Source of the DNA: Anas platyrhynchos
Lineage: Eukaryota; Chordata; Aves; Anseriformes; Anatidae
Reading direction: 5' to 3'
NCBI RefSeq assembly: GCF_047663525.1
Contig: NC_092593.1
Coordinates: 28,050,501 to 28,114,500 of the forward strand
Length of the DNA: 64,000 bases
A model generated the notes under the pieces. The model was not told the DNA's origin, searched no databases, and saw only the letters and a list, made by a program, of their open reading frames with translations. Positions 19,401-33,400 of the stretch are shown here, in pieces. Numbering within the stretch: the first letter of the stretch is position 1; each line of letters begins with the position of its first letter. A program made the position numbers and the translations under genes.

Positions 19401-22400
19401 CTGTACATACTCACCTTCATGATACCTGATGACTTTTACGCATTTCCTAGTATTTCATGTCCCAATATATTGCTGTTTAAGCTGTATTTTCTGAACCTCT
19501 AGGTTTGTATTTTTCCTTGTATTTTTTTTCCACATGTCTTGAAGTTATTAGGGAGCAAGCACAGGGGTTTTATTTAGTCACAGAAAATAATGATGTTTTG
19601 AGGAAACAAGTGAAGTTTTAAAATAAGCCTAAAATTCTGATGTCAGAGGACCAATGCAGTGAAATCAGAACAATATGAACAGCCAGTGTTACAGAACCCA
19701 TTTCTGAAGCTCTGAGCTAGGACACAGGATCTGGGGAAAGAACCTGTATCAGTGGAAGCAAGGCTGGGGTCCCTAATGCTGAAGGGAGGACTGTACCAGG
19801 TCATTTAACTGGTCTTACAGTGATGCTTCAGGGAGCCTCCCTGTCCTCCCACCATGGCTCTAGTCACTAGTGCTTCTCAGTGAAGAAAACTTTTCCAGAA
19901 TTTACAGTTATTTAAGATGCTGCTCTGAAGCATATCTAATTATCCTTTTAACATCAGTCTGTGCTGTCCCTTTATGAGAAGGCATAGAGGAGCTACTTCC
20001 ATTTCCTAGCTCTTTTAAGAGTGGTCTTAAAAATTTGACAGGGAGCATAGCTTTGCACCTGCCTGGCTGGAGGAGGTCAGCTGGGTGAGGTGAAGGACTG
20101 TTATGTTCTACCTGTCCTTGGGGAGGACGTAAGGGTGCAGGCTGCTTGGAGCTGGGGCTTGTCTGGGCTCACTTGCTGCTCCTCATGAGGTACTTGCTGC
20201 CCTCATCTGCTGAAACATGACTTTTATTTTTTTTTTTTTTTTTAACGTTAACCTGCCAGAAAGCCTCCATGAGTGGCAGCTTCTCCCACACCTACCTGTG
20301 TGGATAACGCCTGGGCAAATAAATAAGCCTGCTGCTTGAGGAGGAGGGAGGGAGCCCTTCGCGCGGCACCCCTGAGGTAAAGCCAGCGGCGGGGCTGACG
20401 GAGCTGTGCTGAGGGGGCCGTGAGGCGGGAAACCGCCCCTGAGGGGCGGGGCCGCTCCCTCCCCTTGTGCCGGGCCTGTGGCACGCTGAGGGGGCGGCCA
20501 TTTTGTGGTGGCGAGGGCTGGGGGCAGCGGAGCTGTGGCGCTGTGTGGGAGCAGGTAAGGCCGCACTAAATAGCCCTTGGTTTTGTGTTTTCGTCATGAA
20601 GGAGGAGTTTAAGTGTATGTAAGCACCGATGAGTGCCATTTCTCGACTGCTGGTTGAGGTGACTGTTGGAGGCGAGTGGCCTGAACCAGGTGATCGGGAG
20701 GTTCTGTCCTCCTCAGAAGAGCAGGCAGGCTGCACACTGCTGTGTGACTCGGCTGGGCCTCCTCCCCTCTCCCCTGTTGTCGCTTTCTTCCACTTTGTGC
20801 CTTTGCCACACAGGCACTTTTCATCCCCACATTTCTCTTCTGATTTTTTCCTGGGAAAAACACAAGACTTTCCAAACCAAATCACTATTGAAGTGGTATA
20901 TATTGATCCGGGCAGTAAGTTTTTGAATACTCTGGTGATTGCTTCTTCAGACTACAAACATTTTAGAGGTAAATCTGTTCTATTAATGTGTTCATTTTTA
21001 TGTAATATTTTTGTCAGAGAGGAATGTGTCACGTTGTTAATAGGATGAAAATACTGTTTTCATGTAATCCTAGGTATGAGAATTTGCTCTGTCTTATAAC
21101 TTTGTGACTCTTAGGAAAAAAAAATCACTTGATTTTTGTTCTTTTTGCCCATGTTTTGTTCTTTATTCCACCTGAGTTAATCGAATATACCAAGAATCTT
21201 ACGGTCAATCTTCACTTATGGTGGGAAAGATGCAACAAATCATCGGGACTGTAATGAACATCCAAAAAAAAGGAGGGGGGAGGAGGATGTTAAGAAAGCT
21301 ATTAATTTTTAATAAATCATCTTGTCCTAGTTAGCTGTTCTGCTGCTCTGACTGCTCTCCGATGTGCTGAGGCTTACACTTACCTGCCTTCTGAAGACAA
21401 ATCGTAGAAGACCATGATAGCTAGCAGAGGGAAGCTGGAATATGAGACCGGTGAGTTTTGAGCTTCAGGCTATCTCTGGCCTCATGGTTAACCTCACACA
21501 AGTTTTGACTGTCTCTCTGTACAGTGTAAGAGGGCTCCACAAAATTCAACTTTATTTCTAGGTACCACCCTAATGCAGACAGGTGTGCCTAAATAACCTC
21601 AGCCTGTTTGTTGTAAACATACACTCAAGTAGATGTACTTAAGGATTTTCTGCTTCACTAGTGTGGTCTAGAGAAGAAAAAAAATTATCATGTCTACTTA
21701 ATACAACTAATGATCCTTGACTTTTGACTTAAAAATATATATATTGTACTTTGTATAGTTATGATATTTCTGACCATTGGTGATGATTGATGTATGTTAC
21801 TTGAGGCTTAATAATTGAATTACTTTTAATAGAAGTTCATCATTACTATTCACCAGAAAAAATTCCTGAAGACATGAATTTTCCTTTGTCTTTGATCTTG
21901 TAAGCAACTGCTAAACAAAAGCCTGGAAATAAAGTTGTCTGAATCCCTCCCTTTCATTCTGTTTTGTAGTAATGGATTATAATATCTTATTCCTCTATAT
22001 ACCCGTGCTATATGTCCCATTGAAATCATTAGAAAAATGCATGCACTGTTCAGGAAGATGCTAAAAGACCAGCTTTTGTTCATTAACCTTATGTACAACT
22101 AATTCTGCATCGTGGTGTTGTCTGTATTTATAGCTGCCTTTTTTTTTTTTTTTTTTGAGTTTTGAATGCTGGATCTACCTTTGTCAGATTGTCCGAAGTT
22201 CTATATGGCTTTTGTCTCTGCAGCACCCCTATTCTAGAAATTGTATGTGCTTTTATGTGGTGATAAGGGGTACTGATTAATCTCCTGGCAAACAGCAATT
22301 GCTCAGATTCTTGTACCACTTCTGTTGCTTCAAAAGCATTGCTTGTAAGAGAAAATCAGTATTTCTACACTAGGACTTCACTAGAATGGCCACAGACCAC

Positions 22401-25400
22401 AGTTGTATCCCAGCTGAAATGTGTTCCTGTGCTACTGGGTCTGCAAGTTGTGCATGAGAACCTGAAGAGTGAAGATAACTTCAAGTTGTGCGTACTTACT
22501 GATGATAAATTGGAGGAAAAGATGAAGGAAGCTATTTTCCTCCATAAATCAGTTTGGTTTATTTTTTAGCATAAATCCTGATGTCTGCTGATTAAATAAA
22601 GAATTGCTGTGTGGTTGTTGGGTTTTATTTTCGCCTTGTATTGCCCCGTATTATCTACTGTTGATGAAACTGTTCCTGAGGTTTCTTTTAATATAGATGT
22701 TTACTGTGCACAGGGACCCACCTATTTCACTTTGCCCAAAGACCAGTTGTTAGATCAGTGCGGGGAAAGCAGAACATGCTTTTTACCAGGCCTGAAGTGT
22801 TTTCCACTGCTGCAGCTGTATTTTCCAGTTGTCCCTATGAAGGGATTATAAGGAAGAACAGTGTTCTACCGTTAATCAGGTGTCTGTGCATGGATGAGTC
22901 ATGTATGTACATGTCTCACTTAACAGTTTTCTGCATATGATTTGATCTACAAGCGAGTGAATGTTATGCTACCTTAACTTTATACTGATGATATGAAGCA
23001 ATCTGTAGCACAAGCCCAACAGTGCTTACTGTGTTGCATTCTGAGTTTGAACCATAATTAGAAGTGGTCCCTAAGGTAAGTACATAGCCCTTCCTGGAGA
23101 AGGGACAGGAAATTTTGTTGCCACAGGACGTGCAATATCAAAGCTTCTGCGAACTCCTTTTTTTAAATCTGCAATTAGGAAAGTTTCTCTTCTTTTCTGT
23201 TACTGTTTTTCAGAGTTACTTGTTTTTATTCCAGACTTCTTTCTGTATTTTGTGATGGCTGGAAGATTTCAAAAGACCTGATCCAGATTCAGGCTCTAAA
23301 TCCTGTTTTTAAAAATAAAAAAGGGAAATTGAGAGAGCAACAACAGAATTAACCATCAAAATTTAAACTGTTGATTCAAAAAAAAAAAAAAGTATAGGTA
23401 AATCTTGATTGAAGTTCTGCCTTAACTTCAACATGTTTTTCACAATTGTAAACCCTGAAACTTCGGAATAATGTCAGTACTACATAATGAATAGCTCATA
23501 CAGTTGTAATGGCCCTAGCAGGTAGCTGCTTCTCTCCTTGGAGATCACTTGTCTCTTCATTACAGAGGCTGGCAAGTCCCATTCTCTTAAGGTGCAATGA
23601 AGATCCAGACTCATTCGTAGATGCCTTGCATATTTAATAGTGGTTAGTATTTTAATAATTGTTACATTTAATGTAATTCATTCAAAGATCTTGAAGTATG
23701 TTAGAAGATGGTCTGATTTATTTTTTTTGTTTGTTTTAGTAGTGACATGAACCCATAGGTTCCAGTGACTTTAGCAACAGCAGTAAGTGCTTATTTTTTG
23801 TAGCTTAATCCTCATAGAAAACTTATATTACACATTTAAATGACTGACTTCTGCATGAATGTTCTGTGAAGACTTGTTTGGAATATATTTTCTGAAAATG
23901 ACTCTAAGAGGTGCATTTGTAAAACTACAGCATAAAAAAAAGCTTCACTTTGCTTCTTGTCTTGTGGTGAATTGATCTAGAGCAGGCAGTTGATTTTGAG
24001 AGGTGTGACCTAAATGCAAGGATTTTGTTTAAGTGTGCGCTCTCATGGCACACTGCTCTTTTTACAAGAATATCAGAGTAGTCAAAAAAAAAAAAAAGCT
24101 CATTCTGAGCATGAAATATAATTAGAGCTTAACAAAAATAATTACATAAAACAATTTTATTTGAGTGAGGGGTAAGGCCAAAAACTTTGTTATTCTAGTT
24201 GGATATTTTTGTTTTATTTTATCTTGCCTTTAGAGACTGCTGCTTTGAGGTAGTTTCCTATAAATTCTACTGAAGCCCCTCTCCTTGGGCTTGCTTACTA
24301 TAAATAAAAGCTGATAGACTTGTCAAGGCCTAGACTGAGAGCAGTCTGTGTTATCGGACTTATCCCTGTGATTCTGGAGTCCCTGGTACTTAGCATTGTA
24401 TCAGTCAGAAACCCAGCTTAGCTGGTGTTTAAGACTAATACATAGCTGTCTTGTATGACTCAAATAGCATAAAGGCCTGCAGAATTTAACTACCTGGTTT
24501 TCTGCAATCACCATACATCTTGTTTCTGGTAATGTGTTTTCTGTGTAACTTGTTAGTTTTCCTTTAACACCCATCTAGTCTGGAGTGCGTGGTTATGTCT
24601 TTAATTTGAGTGAATCGATACGTACCTGAACAACAAACTTCATGTAGCCTTTTAGTTTTTCACAGTCCTGTTTTAAAGCAGTCTCATCACGCAGAAAGCA
24701 CTTTCACACCAATAGACAGGATGTTAGTGAAGTGCAGTGGATGGGGACCTGTTTATTTACTATGAAGAATGGGAATAATTAAATGAAACTTAAAAGTGCA
24801 AAACCTCCCACTTGAAGCGTGTTCTTCCCGAGGAGACAAGGCCAGACACAGGGCAGAAAGTGTGCATCAAGTCAAGCACAGTCAACTTGTCCATGGGGGT
24901 GACTGTTCTGCTGTATTCCACACTGGTGCAACCTCACTCAACACTGTGTGGCTTTGGTCATGACATTATAAGAAGGACATAAAACATTTAGCCTCCAAAG
25001 GAGTGTTATGAAGATGACGAAGGGTCTAGAGGGTAAGGAGTATGAGGAGTGGCCAGAGTCACTTGGTTTGTTCAGCCCATATCAGAGAAGGCTGAGGTGG
25101 TGTGGAGAGGCAGATGCTGATCTCTGGTATATGGGGACAGTGCAAGGACCCAAAGGAACACCATGGAGCTGCATCAGAGGAGGTTCAGAGTGGGTGTTAG
25201 GAAAAGGCACTTCACCAAGAGGGTGGTTGAGCACCAGAACAGACTCCCCAGGGGAATGGTCATGGTCCCAAGCTTGTTGGAGCTAAGAAACATTTGGACA
25301 ATACTCTAACACAGTCTGACTTTTTGGGTGGTCCTATGTGGAGCCAGGACTTGGGCTGGATGATCCTTGTGGGTCCCTTCCAGTTTGGGATGTTCTGTGG

Positions 25401-28400
25401 TTCTGTGATTTCGTGCAAGTGCCCTAAAAATGCTTATGTGCTGTTGCTGTCATATGTTTTAATCTTGAGAGAGGAAATTTGGCAAGAGATCTGTCTGTGT
25501 AAATAGGAGGCAGTGGCTGTCCTTTCTAACTGTGAACGTAGATCAGAGAGGCCACTATTGTTGGGCTACAATTGCCAAGAAATTCCACTCTGATGCTTCG
25601 CTGTTACACATTGTGATAGACAATAATGTAATTAAAATGCCTGACTAATATAGAAACAAAGGAAGTGGAAAACAAGTCTGTCTTGTTTTTAGTACTTTTC
25701 ATAGAAGTTAATTTTTTTTTCCTCTGTAAACTTAAATCTTTTTAGTAAAGCTCACAAAGTGGTCAAAGCAGGTTGCTTTTTGTTTGCTTTTTAGGTGTAT
25801 TTTAGAATTGAAGACTTGAGTTCAGGTCTAATTCCAAATCCTTGAACCAGTATTGAGCCTTCAAATGATGATAACGGGTAAAACATCTCTCCTGAAACCT
25901 AAAAGCAGCCAGCAGTAATAAAGGGATGTTTTTTAATTAGAAGCTTACAGGTGACCTATGAGCCATGAAGCTGCTAGGTTAGTACTGCGGTGCTGTCTAT
26001 TATTTGACCTCAACTGTTAGGGAAATTCCATGTTAAAAAAAAACAATGAAAATAAAACCAGGGGATCTGTAAAATAGTGCTCTCACTTCCTGACAAAGCC
26101 CCAGGAGGCAGTTTGCTTACCAGCTTTAGTTGAAGTTGTGCGATTAAACTGTAGAAGTAAGCAGTTCTTAAGCAGTAGGAGATGTCTTTCCAATGTATGT
26201 TTAAGGACAGTGTTTGGCAGCCACCCCCTAAAAGAGGGAATCTCAAGCCTGGAGAAAGAGGAGCAGAAAAAAAGCAAGTTATTTTGCTGTGGGTGTGCAG
26301 TTTTTTTCTCTGCGGAGCTGGCTTGTGGCATAGGATGTTAAGGCACCAGTAGAGAGAGCCATTGTTTCAAGGATGTGTGAAAAGCATTGTAGAAGGGTGC
26401 AATTTGTGGTCAGGACATGACACTGAAATGCGTTACTACAAAAGATCACATTACTTTTTAGGTGGGAAAGAGGATCTTGGAGATGGATCTTCCCCTCTTA
26501 TGCCTTATCACCACTTCCAAACTTAGGGAAAAGTTGTCTAAGGATCACCTAACAGAGAAGTGTACTCAGGGTATAGCCTTTAGTGAATGACCTGGGATAT
26601 TTGCAGAGCTTTTTGTCTTACAGAGTGGGAGCAGTCTCATGTCTCTTAGGATGTTGGTCAGGAAAGGGCTGAGGGAGATGGGAATTCAAACAAAATATGT
26701 AGTTAAACCTCATAACTTACGTCAAATGTGGTGGGGATCAAATTCTATGTAACAGTGTGAACAGTTATTTCTGAAGTTAGTTGCTGCTGAGGTTTACAGC
26801 ACTGTTGAAAATGTTGAATCCTTAGAGTGGGGGAATTGCTATTGTCTTGTTCTGAGCTTCCTTCTGAAGGGGTACACCAGTCTTTTTCTGGCTGTAAGGC
26901 TGATATTTCAAGCCCAAGAAGGAACATAGCATTCCCAGCTGTTCTGTTCCCTGTGACTCTTTGTAAAGTTAAAATGAGCCTATTTACTTTTGTTGGGGCA
27001 TGTGTAGCTTCTTGGCAGCTTCTTGGCCCATGAAAAAACCCTATGGGACTTGAGAACTTGAACAAATTTCAAGAGAAGAATTGACTGAAGCTGTGACTTA
27101 CCACCTTGCTGCATGCTGGAAACTTCCTGAACTCTGGATGTTGCATGACCTTAATTGGTGGAGGTTTTTTTACCTTGCCAAACCTTTCTAGTGCAGGGGT
27201 AATGAAATCTGAAACCAGGCAAGTTTTGCATGGCTCTGAATTTCATCACAAATCACAGCTCACACCTCTTATTTCTTGCCTGGGGGAGAAAAACTCCAGT
27301 ATCTTCCTGTCTCCAGAAAGGAGGCAACGCCTGCATAGTTCCATGCTGGCCGATTATATTGACTTAATCAAAATTGAAGAAGGAGTTAGATAGCAGCTTG
27401 TATATGATACTGACATGTAGAGCCCTGTACAACCAAAGGCTGGTCCTGATGAGACAGCAAGAAGAAAGCAGTGATGGCTGCATGAAAAATGACTTTGCTG
27501 ATACCTCTTGCAGTTGTCTCTAGAAGTTGTGAAGTGCAGATTGAAGAGCAAGGAAAATACCTTTTGTCAAACAGAACATCATCTTTAGGTGGTCAGGAGG
27601 TTGTGATTTTGGGAGATCTACCTCAGGTATCGAGAAATGATAGTGTGTAGTAAGAAAAGTTGAACCTCTATGGTGCAGGCTATGGAATAAAAATACCTAG
27701 AGGGAGATAAGTCTTTAAATAGGCTTTCTTTTTATTTTTTTTTCCCCAATGACAACACCAAAAAAGAGGAAACTTCCCAAGGCTGTGGTCTGTTATTTCT
27801 TTTTTTTTATATCTAAGCCTTCAGAAGCTCTTAAGCATTGTGTAAGTTCTTGCTAATACCTTTGCAGGCTTTTTTTTTTTTTTAATTATTATTATTTTGT
27901 GTTGTACTAAGTTTAAAAGGCTTGATGTCACAGAGCTAACTAGGTGTTGAAAGAACCAGGAACACAATAAGGGAATACATGTTTGCTGCTCTGAATGGTG
28001 TATAGGTGTTAAGAGTGGCTATGCTCTTTCTGCTGCTTTGCTGCCCACCTTCTGCCTCACCAGGAAAGTACAGCTAAAAAAAAATAAGCCTTTTGACTGT
28101 AAAGCAATTGCTGCTCTGGTGTCAGTTCCACCAGCCCTTACTGCTGCTTCTACGTTCTCAATCTATTGTTCGCTCTGTCTTCAGAGCATTACTGTGGTAA
28201 TGCCAGTCATGACTCCAACACAGGTGCTAGATGTGTTTTAAGGTAGATGGGGGTGTATGCTATAGATTTAACTAAACTCTTTGCTTTTTTCCTTCTTGGC
28301 AGCAGCACTAATGTCTAGAGTGCTAATACTGAGAAAGTTACCAGTGCTCAGCTGGCAGAAGTGTGACTGGGAGGGAAAAACACTCTTCAGTTGCATTGTA

Positions 28401-30371
28401 CTGTTTGTGCAACAGTGGAAAAGGTGGGAAGCACTCATGGAATAGAATAATGGGAGAATTCTTCAGTTACCTCAGATTGGTGGGTTTATGAAGCATTCCA
28501 CCAAAACAGCATAGCCTATAATGGAAACCCCTTTATTTACATGACTTGAATCCTGCAGTATTTTTGGCATGTTGGGATGCATCTTATCTTTCTCACCTCT
28601 TTTTCAGTGTCCTTTAAACACTTTTCACCTTTACGTGACCTTAATGATCTGAGATTTCAAGCCTTCAGGAACCTTACCACAGTATCTGCTCTGCAGGAAG
28701 TAGTACTTTGCCTTGAAAGATCTAGGGACTTTTGGTAGGTTGTTGTAAGGAGAAAAGGAAAAGAAACTAACATAAAAATGAGTTCTGTGGAAGCAGCTCT
28801 AGAGGGAGTTTTCAGAGCCGAGATGTACAGTCGTTACGGGCTTACTAACAAGAAATTCCATATGTGTGGAGTTCAGAAAAGAGAAATCAACTAAGAGATG
28901 AAACCCATGCTGTGTGAAAAGGTGTGCTTTAGGAACTTCCCTGGTGTGAGCAATGGGTAGCTGGGAGAGTTAAGAGGTTTAGCTAACAAATGCTGGAGAA
29001 TAACACATAAGAGAATGAAACTCCCTCACTAATGCACTGCACTGTTTTCTTTAGTGTTAAAAACAGCAGGAGAGAGCTGGTATTGCTCAGTGTTAGCTGG
29101 TCTAGTCTGATACACACATGAAGGTTTTGTACATGTGAGGTACAAAAGGGAACACATAGCTGTTTTCCATCAGTTTTCTTTGCTGAACTTTGCTCCAATC
29201 TTTTCTATCCTCCTCTTGGAGTTCATATGCCTGACTTTAGGCCTAAGTTACTGAGTACTGTACCACTGCCAGCACAGCTTCGTGTGCATGATCAGGGGTG
29301 GTGGTGTATAGAGATGGAGCCTTAAGTGACCTGATGGCACCTCAGAGTGACACAGAGGTCACTTCCATAAATTGGCTTTCCTTGTGACCTGTATGATGCT
29401 GAACTTCTTCCAAGTCACTTGATTGGAATAATAAGCACAATGGTAAAAGCTGTGTAAGAGAAAGTGCTGGGATCTAGTAACAGAAGCTGAGAAATACAGG
29501 TAGATAATCCTCTCTGGAAAGAGACCTGGCAACAACAAAGGTGATTAACTTTCTAGGCAGAAGCACTGAAATTACATGGGAGAGAGAAGTGCAGCTAAAG
29601 AGTTACTAAAGCTTTTCTTGTAATGGAGTTCTTAGAAAGAAGTGGCTTTGTGGACTCATTGTTAGTTAGTGATGCATGACGGGCTCGTGATACTTAAGAC
29701 TCAGTTAAAGGTGGTGTCTGTGCCTTGCTCCTATTTAAGCAATGAGGAGTTAATTTCTGTGTGACACTTAAACTCAACGACAACCAAAGGATGCTAGTCC
29801 TGGGAGACATGCAAAGTATGACAATATGGTGAGTGACTTTGTAGAGAAACACGTACTGTTTCATAAGAGCAGGAGGACAAATTTGATTTAGAGTGTCTAG
29901 TCTTTTCAGAAAGTCAGGGTACATCTAGCTCTTTATTTTAACAGGAGTTTTAGCTTTTGAACTGCCTCTGTAAAAGCTGAAGTATAAGTGTTTTTCCTCA
30001 AATTTCTAAACTGAAAAAGCCATGCTTAAAAAAAAGGGGGGGGGAACTCAAGACTTGGGGAACTAAATTGAGCATTAAAATAGATTTGTACCATCAGTCT
30101 CCGTAGACGTGATCATTGCTAGGCTTAATGAAAAAGTACTGAAGCAGAATGACAGTTTCTTATTAACTCAACAAGACTTGTCTAGCTATTTCCATGCTGC
30201 TTTCACTTGCTCATTAATGACCTTCTGCACTATAAAAAGAACAACCCAAACACTGTAAGCCCCTGGGAAGACCTTTTTATATGGACTATCAGATGTTAAA
30301 TGGCCTGCTAGCAGTGAAGAAACAAGCCTGTGAAATGCTGATCAACTTTTTTCTTGTCCTTGTGCCTAGAC

Positions 30372-30402
<31 letters not shown>

Positions 30403-33400
30403 CTGATTAAATTGTCTACTGCAAGATAACAAACACAGGTGACACGCTAAGCCTGAGTCACTGATGTCTGCACTTCATTCCAAGTGAATCCAAGTTGACT
30501 TCAAAGTAATGGAGTCACAGCTGTAAGTAGCTCAGAAGGAAGATAAAGCTGTCAAACTTTCCATGAACACCACTGTGAGTGAGCTGCCTAGAAGGAAAAT
30601 GTTTGTCGTTGACCCATCGTTCTAAAAAAGCAAAAAGTGTAGCAGGAAGGAAGTTAAAATAACATGTATGTAAGTGATTGCTTCCTTCGTGTGCTGGCTG
30701 GGTGTCTTGGGGAGGAAGGGGGTGGGGGGGAAATGGATTCCTTTGTCAGAATCAGAGCAGCTTCTTGCAGATGAAGCTAAAAAGCAAATGCTGTCCAGAT
30801 CTGCTTTCTTAGTCTAGGGCTCACTTCTGCTATTGCTTCCTTGCAGCTGCATAGAATTGCATAAATAATTCCTAGTAGTGCCTTGCTATTGCTAGTCAGA
30901 TAAGCTGTAACATGGCTGCTGCTCGCTGTGGTTGGGGAGTTGATAAATTGGGTTGTCCATTCTAGGCAACTTCATCTCTGGTGGTGTTTCATTGAGTCCA
31001 GTGGGCTCTACTCAAGTCTCGTCTGTCAGTATGGAAGATAGCTGTGGTGGTAGGGAGTAGCAGCTCAGAATACCTAGAGGATTAATGCTATATGAACTTA
31101 CTGCAGCGGGGCCTTCAAATATATGCTATTTTCTGTTCTGAGTGTCCATCGTGCATTTAAAGCTTGGTAAATTTGAACTGAAAGCTGCTGATGACTTTCA
31201 AACCTTTTAGTGATTCTTGTCTCTGTCACAAACAACTGAATCTGGAGCAGTTTTTAAAACAAGATGAAACTTGAATTTTGATTTTCTTTTGAGTTTATCT
31301 GAGTTGGCAATTGATAGACATGAGAAGACTTACTTCACTAGACAAGAGTGCAAGTCTATTGAATCTAACAGTATCTAGGTACCTGTATAAAATCAAAATA
31401 AATGCATGCACAGTTCCCTTTAGACTGAGATTAGTGATTTGGATTGATACTAAATCCTCTAACCTAGAAAGCTTGCAGCTGTAAAAGAAACAGTATTTAA
31501 TAATAGACCAAGACTTGATTTCAATGGAAGCATTGTCTGAGTAGGGACATCAGAGCTTGGTTCCAGAGCACCAATAAAAAAAAGTATAATAAAATAGCCT
31601 TTTTATTTATTGGGCACTCAGACTTGAAGACTCCCAGGTGCCTATTAGTCTAAGGGCTTGTCTGTACAAGAAAGTTAGTGTGCAATAAGTTGGAATATGA
31701 ATTTACAATGCCCAACTCCTCTGCGCTCCCCCTGTGCTTGGATATTCTTAGTGCACAGTAATGGTGCCGCTCCCTGTGGCAGCTCACTCAGCTTTGAAAG
31801 TGAAGTAAATCACATTCTGCTTAATGCCTGCATGGTGATTGAATGCCGAATAGCCAGTGCCCTCCAAATCTGAACCCAAACTTCCTCCTCTCTACTGAAG
31901 GAATGGGTGATGTTGAGTAGAATTCTGTCTTTGTCCACAAAGATAAGCACTGTTCTGCTTATCAAAAAAAATCTTCCACTTCTTAATACAGCTTTGGGAA
32001 TGTAGAAACTTAGGTCAGGAAGTTTCAGTATAATTCCTTGTAGAGAGTTATTTTCATTGATGTTTTTTGACAGTTGACAGTTACTGAGAAAACTTAGTCT
32101 GTTTTGCACACTATGTCCTTGAACCTGGCCAAATGTGTGTATGTGTCAGTTTAGTGAACTGCATTGAGGTTCACAAAATTCCTTCTTTGCTTGGTTTGCC
32201 AGTTCAGATCCATTGAAATAAAATGCTTTCGTTGGCATATATGGAAGAGGCAATGTAGTGTTGGGGTGAGAATATGGAGAAGAGAGAAGGGAGGGAAGGT
32301 AAATGGGTGTTTGCGATGTGGGTTTTTTTTGGTGGCAGGTCTGATGTTTGCTTGTTTTGAAACTTAATGGAAGATGCCTGGACAGCCCCTAGTTTGCTGC
32401 GAATTCTTGTCATAATTGTTTGGAACAGAAAAACCTGACTGCTGGAGAAACCTTGAAAGATGGGTTATTTGTTTTTTCCTCTTAACTGAGAAAGGAAAGG
32501 AAAGCAATGACTTGCAAACACATCAGTTTAGGGGGGCAAAAAGTGAACAGGAACAGTTTTGCTAATTCAGTCTAATCTATACTTGATCTGTTAGTATTTC
32601 ACTTACTAAGAAGATTCTTTCATCCTTGATGCTCTGAAAATGTTCCCGCTTGCATATAAAAGATAGAAATGGATTGTGAATTTTGCACCTTCCACAGGAT
32701 TAATGTCACCTTGCTGTTCTGCTTTGGGTACCCATAGTATCTCATATGGATGCAGAAGGGAACTAAAGTCTGACTCAGTCTGTTTATCCTGCATTAATCT
32801 GAAGCTTCCAGACTGACACCATCCTGACTTTGCAGCTCTCTGAGTTGAGAAACAGTGCTTCTGTTTCTTAGAGGAAAAATGAGGGATGAACTAGATACAG
32901 GTACATATACTCAATAAATGTTGCCACAATAACTAATCTTACTTGTGTGTAACATACCAGGAAATTAGCTAGTTACAGGTAGGGATCTACTTTTTTGTCC
33001 GTTTCTGCTTTCCTGTGTGGTAGAAAAACACATTAATGCTGAAGTGAATTACTGATTTTTTTTAACCATAATTCTCTCGTTAAGCAAGTAAGAATTATCC
33101 AGTGGAAAACTGAAGAGGCTGAAAGAAGCATTGCTACTTCTGTCTGTCATACTGTGGTGTGTGCAGAGAAGATTCTTCAACATGATAAGAAGGGAGGGAT
33201 ACTTAGGGGGTGGGCGGGCTGCACCAGGAGTCCACTCACTGTCCATTGCATAGCCATGTTCTGTTGGAATTCCTCCATAATCTCAGTGCCGTGTGACTTG
33301 GGCAACAAAAGGTGACTGGGTTTTGTCCACAGTGAGTTGTCTTCATGGGACGACTGTGGTTAACCAGTCAGCATTAGCTATTAAGTTTGCAGCCAGACTA

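Noticed and set aside
20183-20566. 127-codon minus-strand frame over the 20.4 kb CpG island
   Set aside because: GC-driven, low-complexity Pro/Ala content running into a poly-lysine from the poly-T tract. It is not continuous with the splice-supported exon at 20627-20850.
25008-25506. Two plus-strand frames of 92 and 70 codons
   Set aside because: They lie in the CR1 3' region, which is non-coding and 5'-truncated here.
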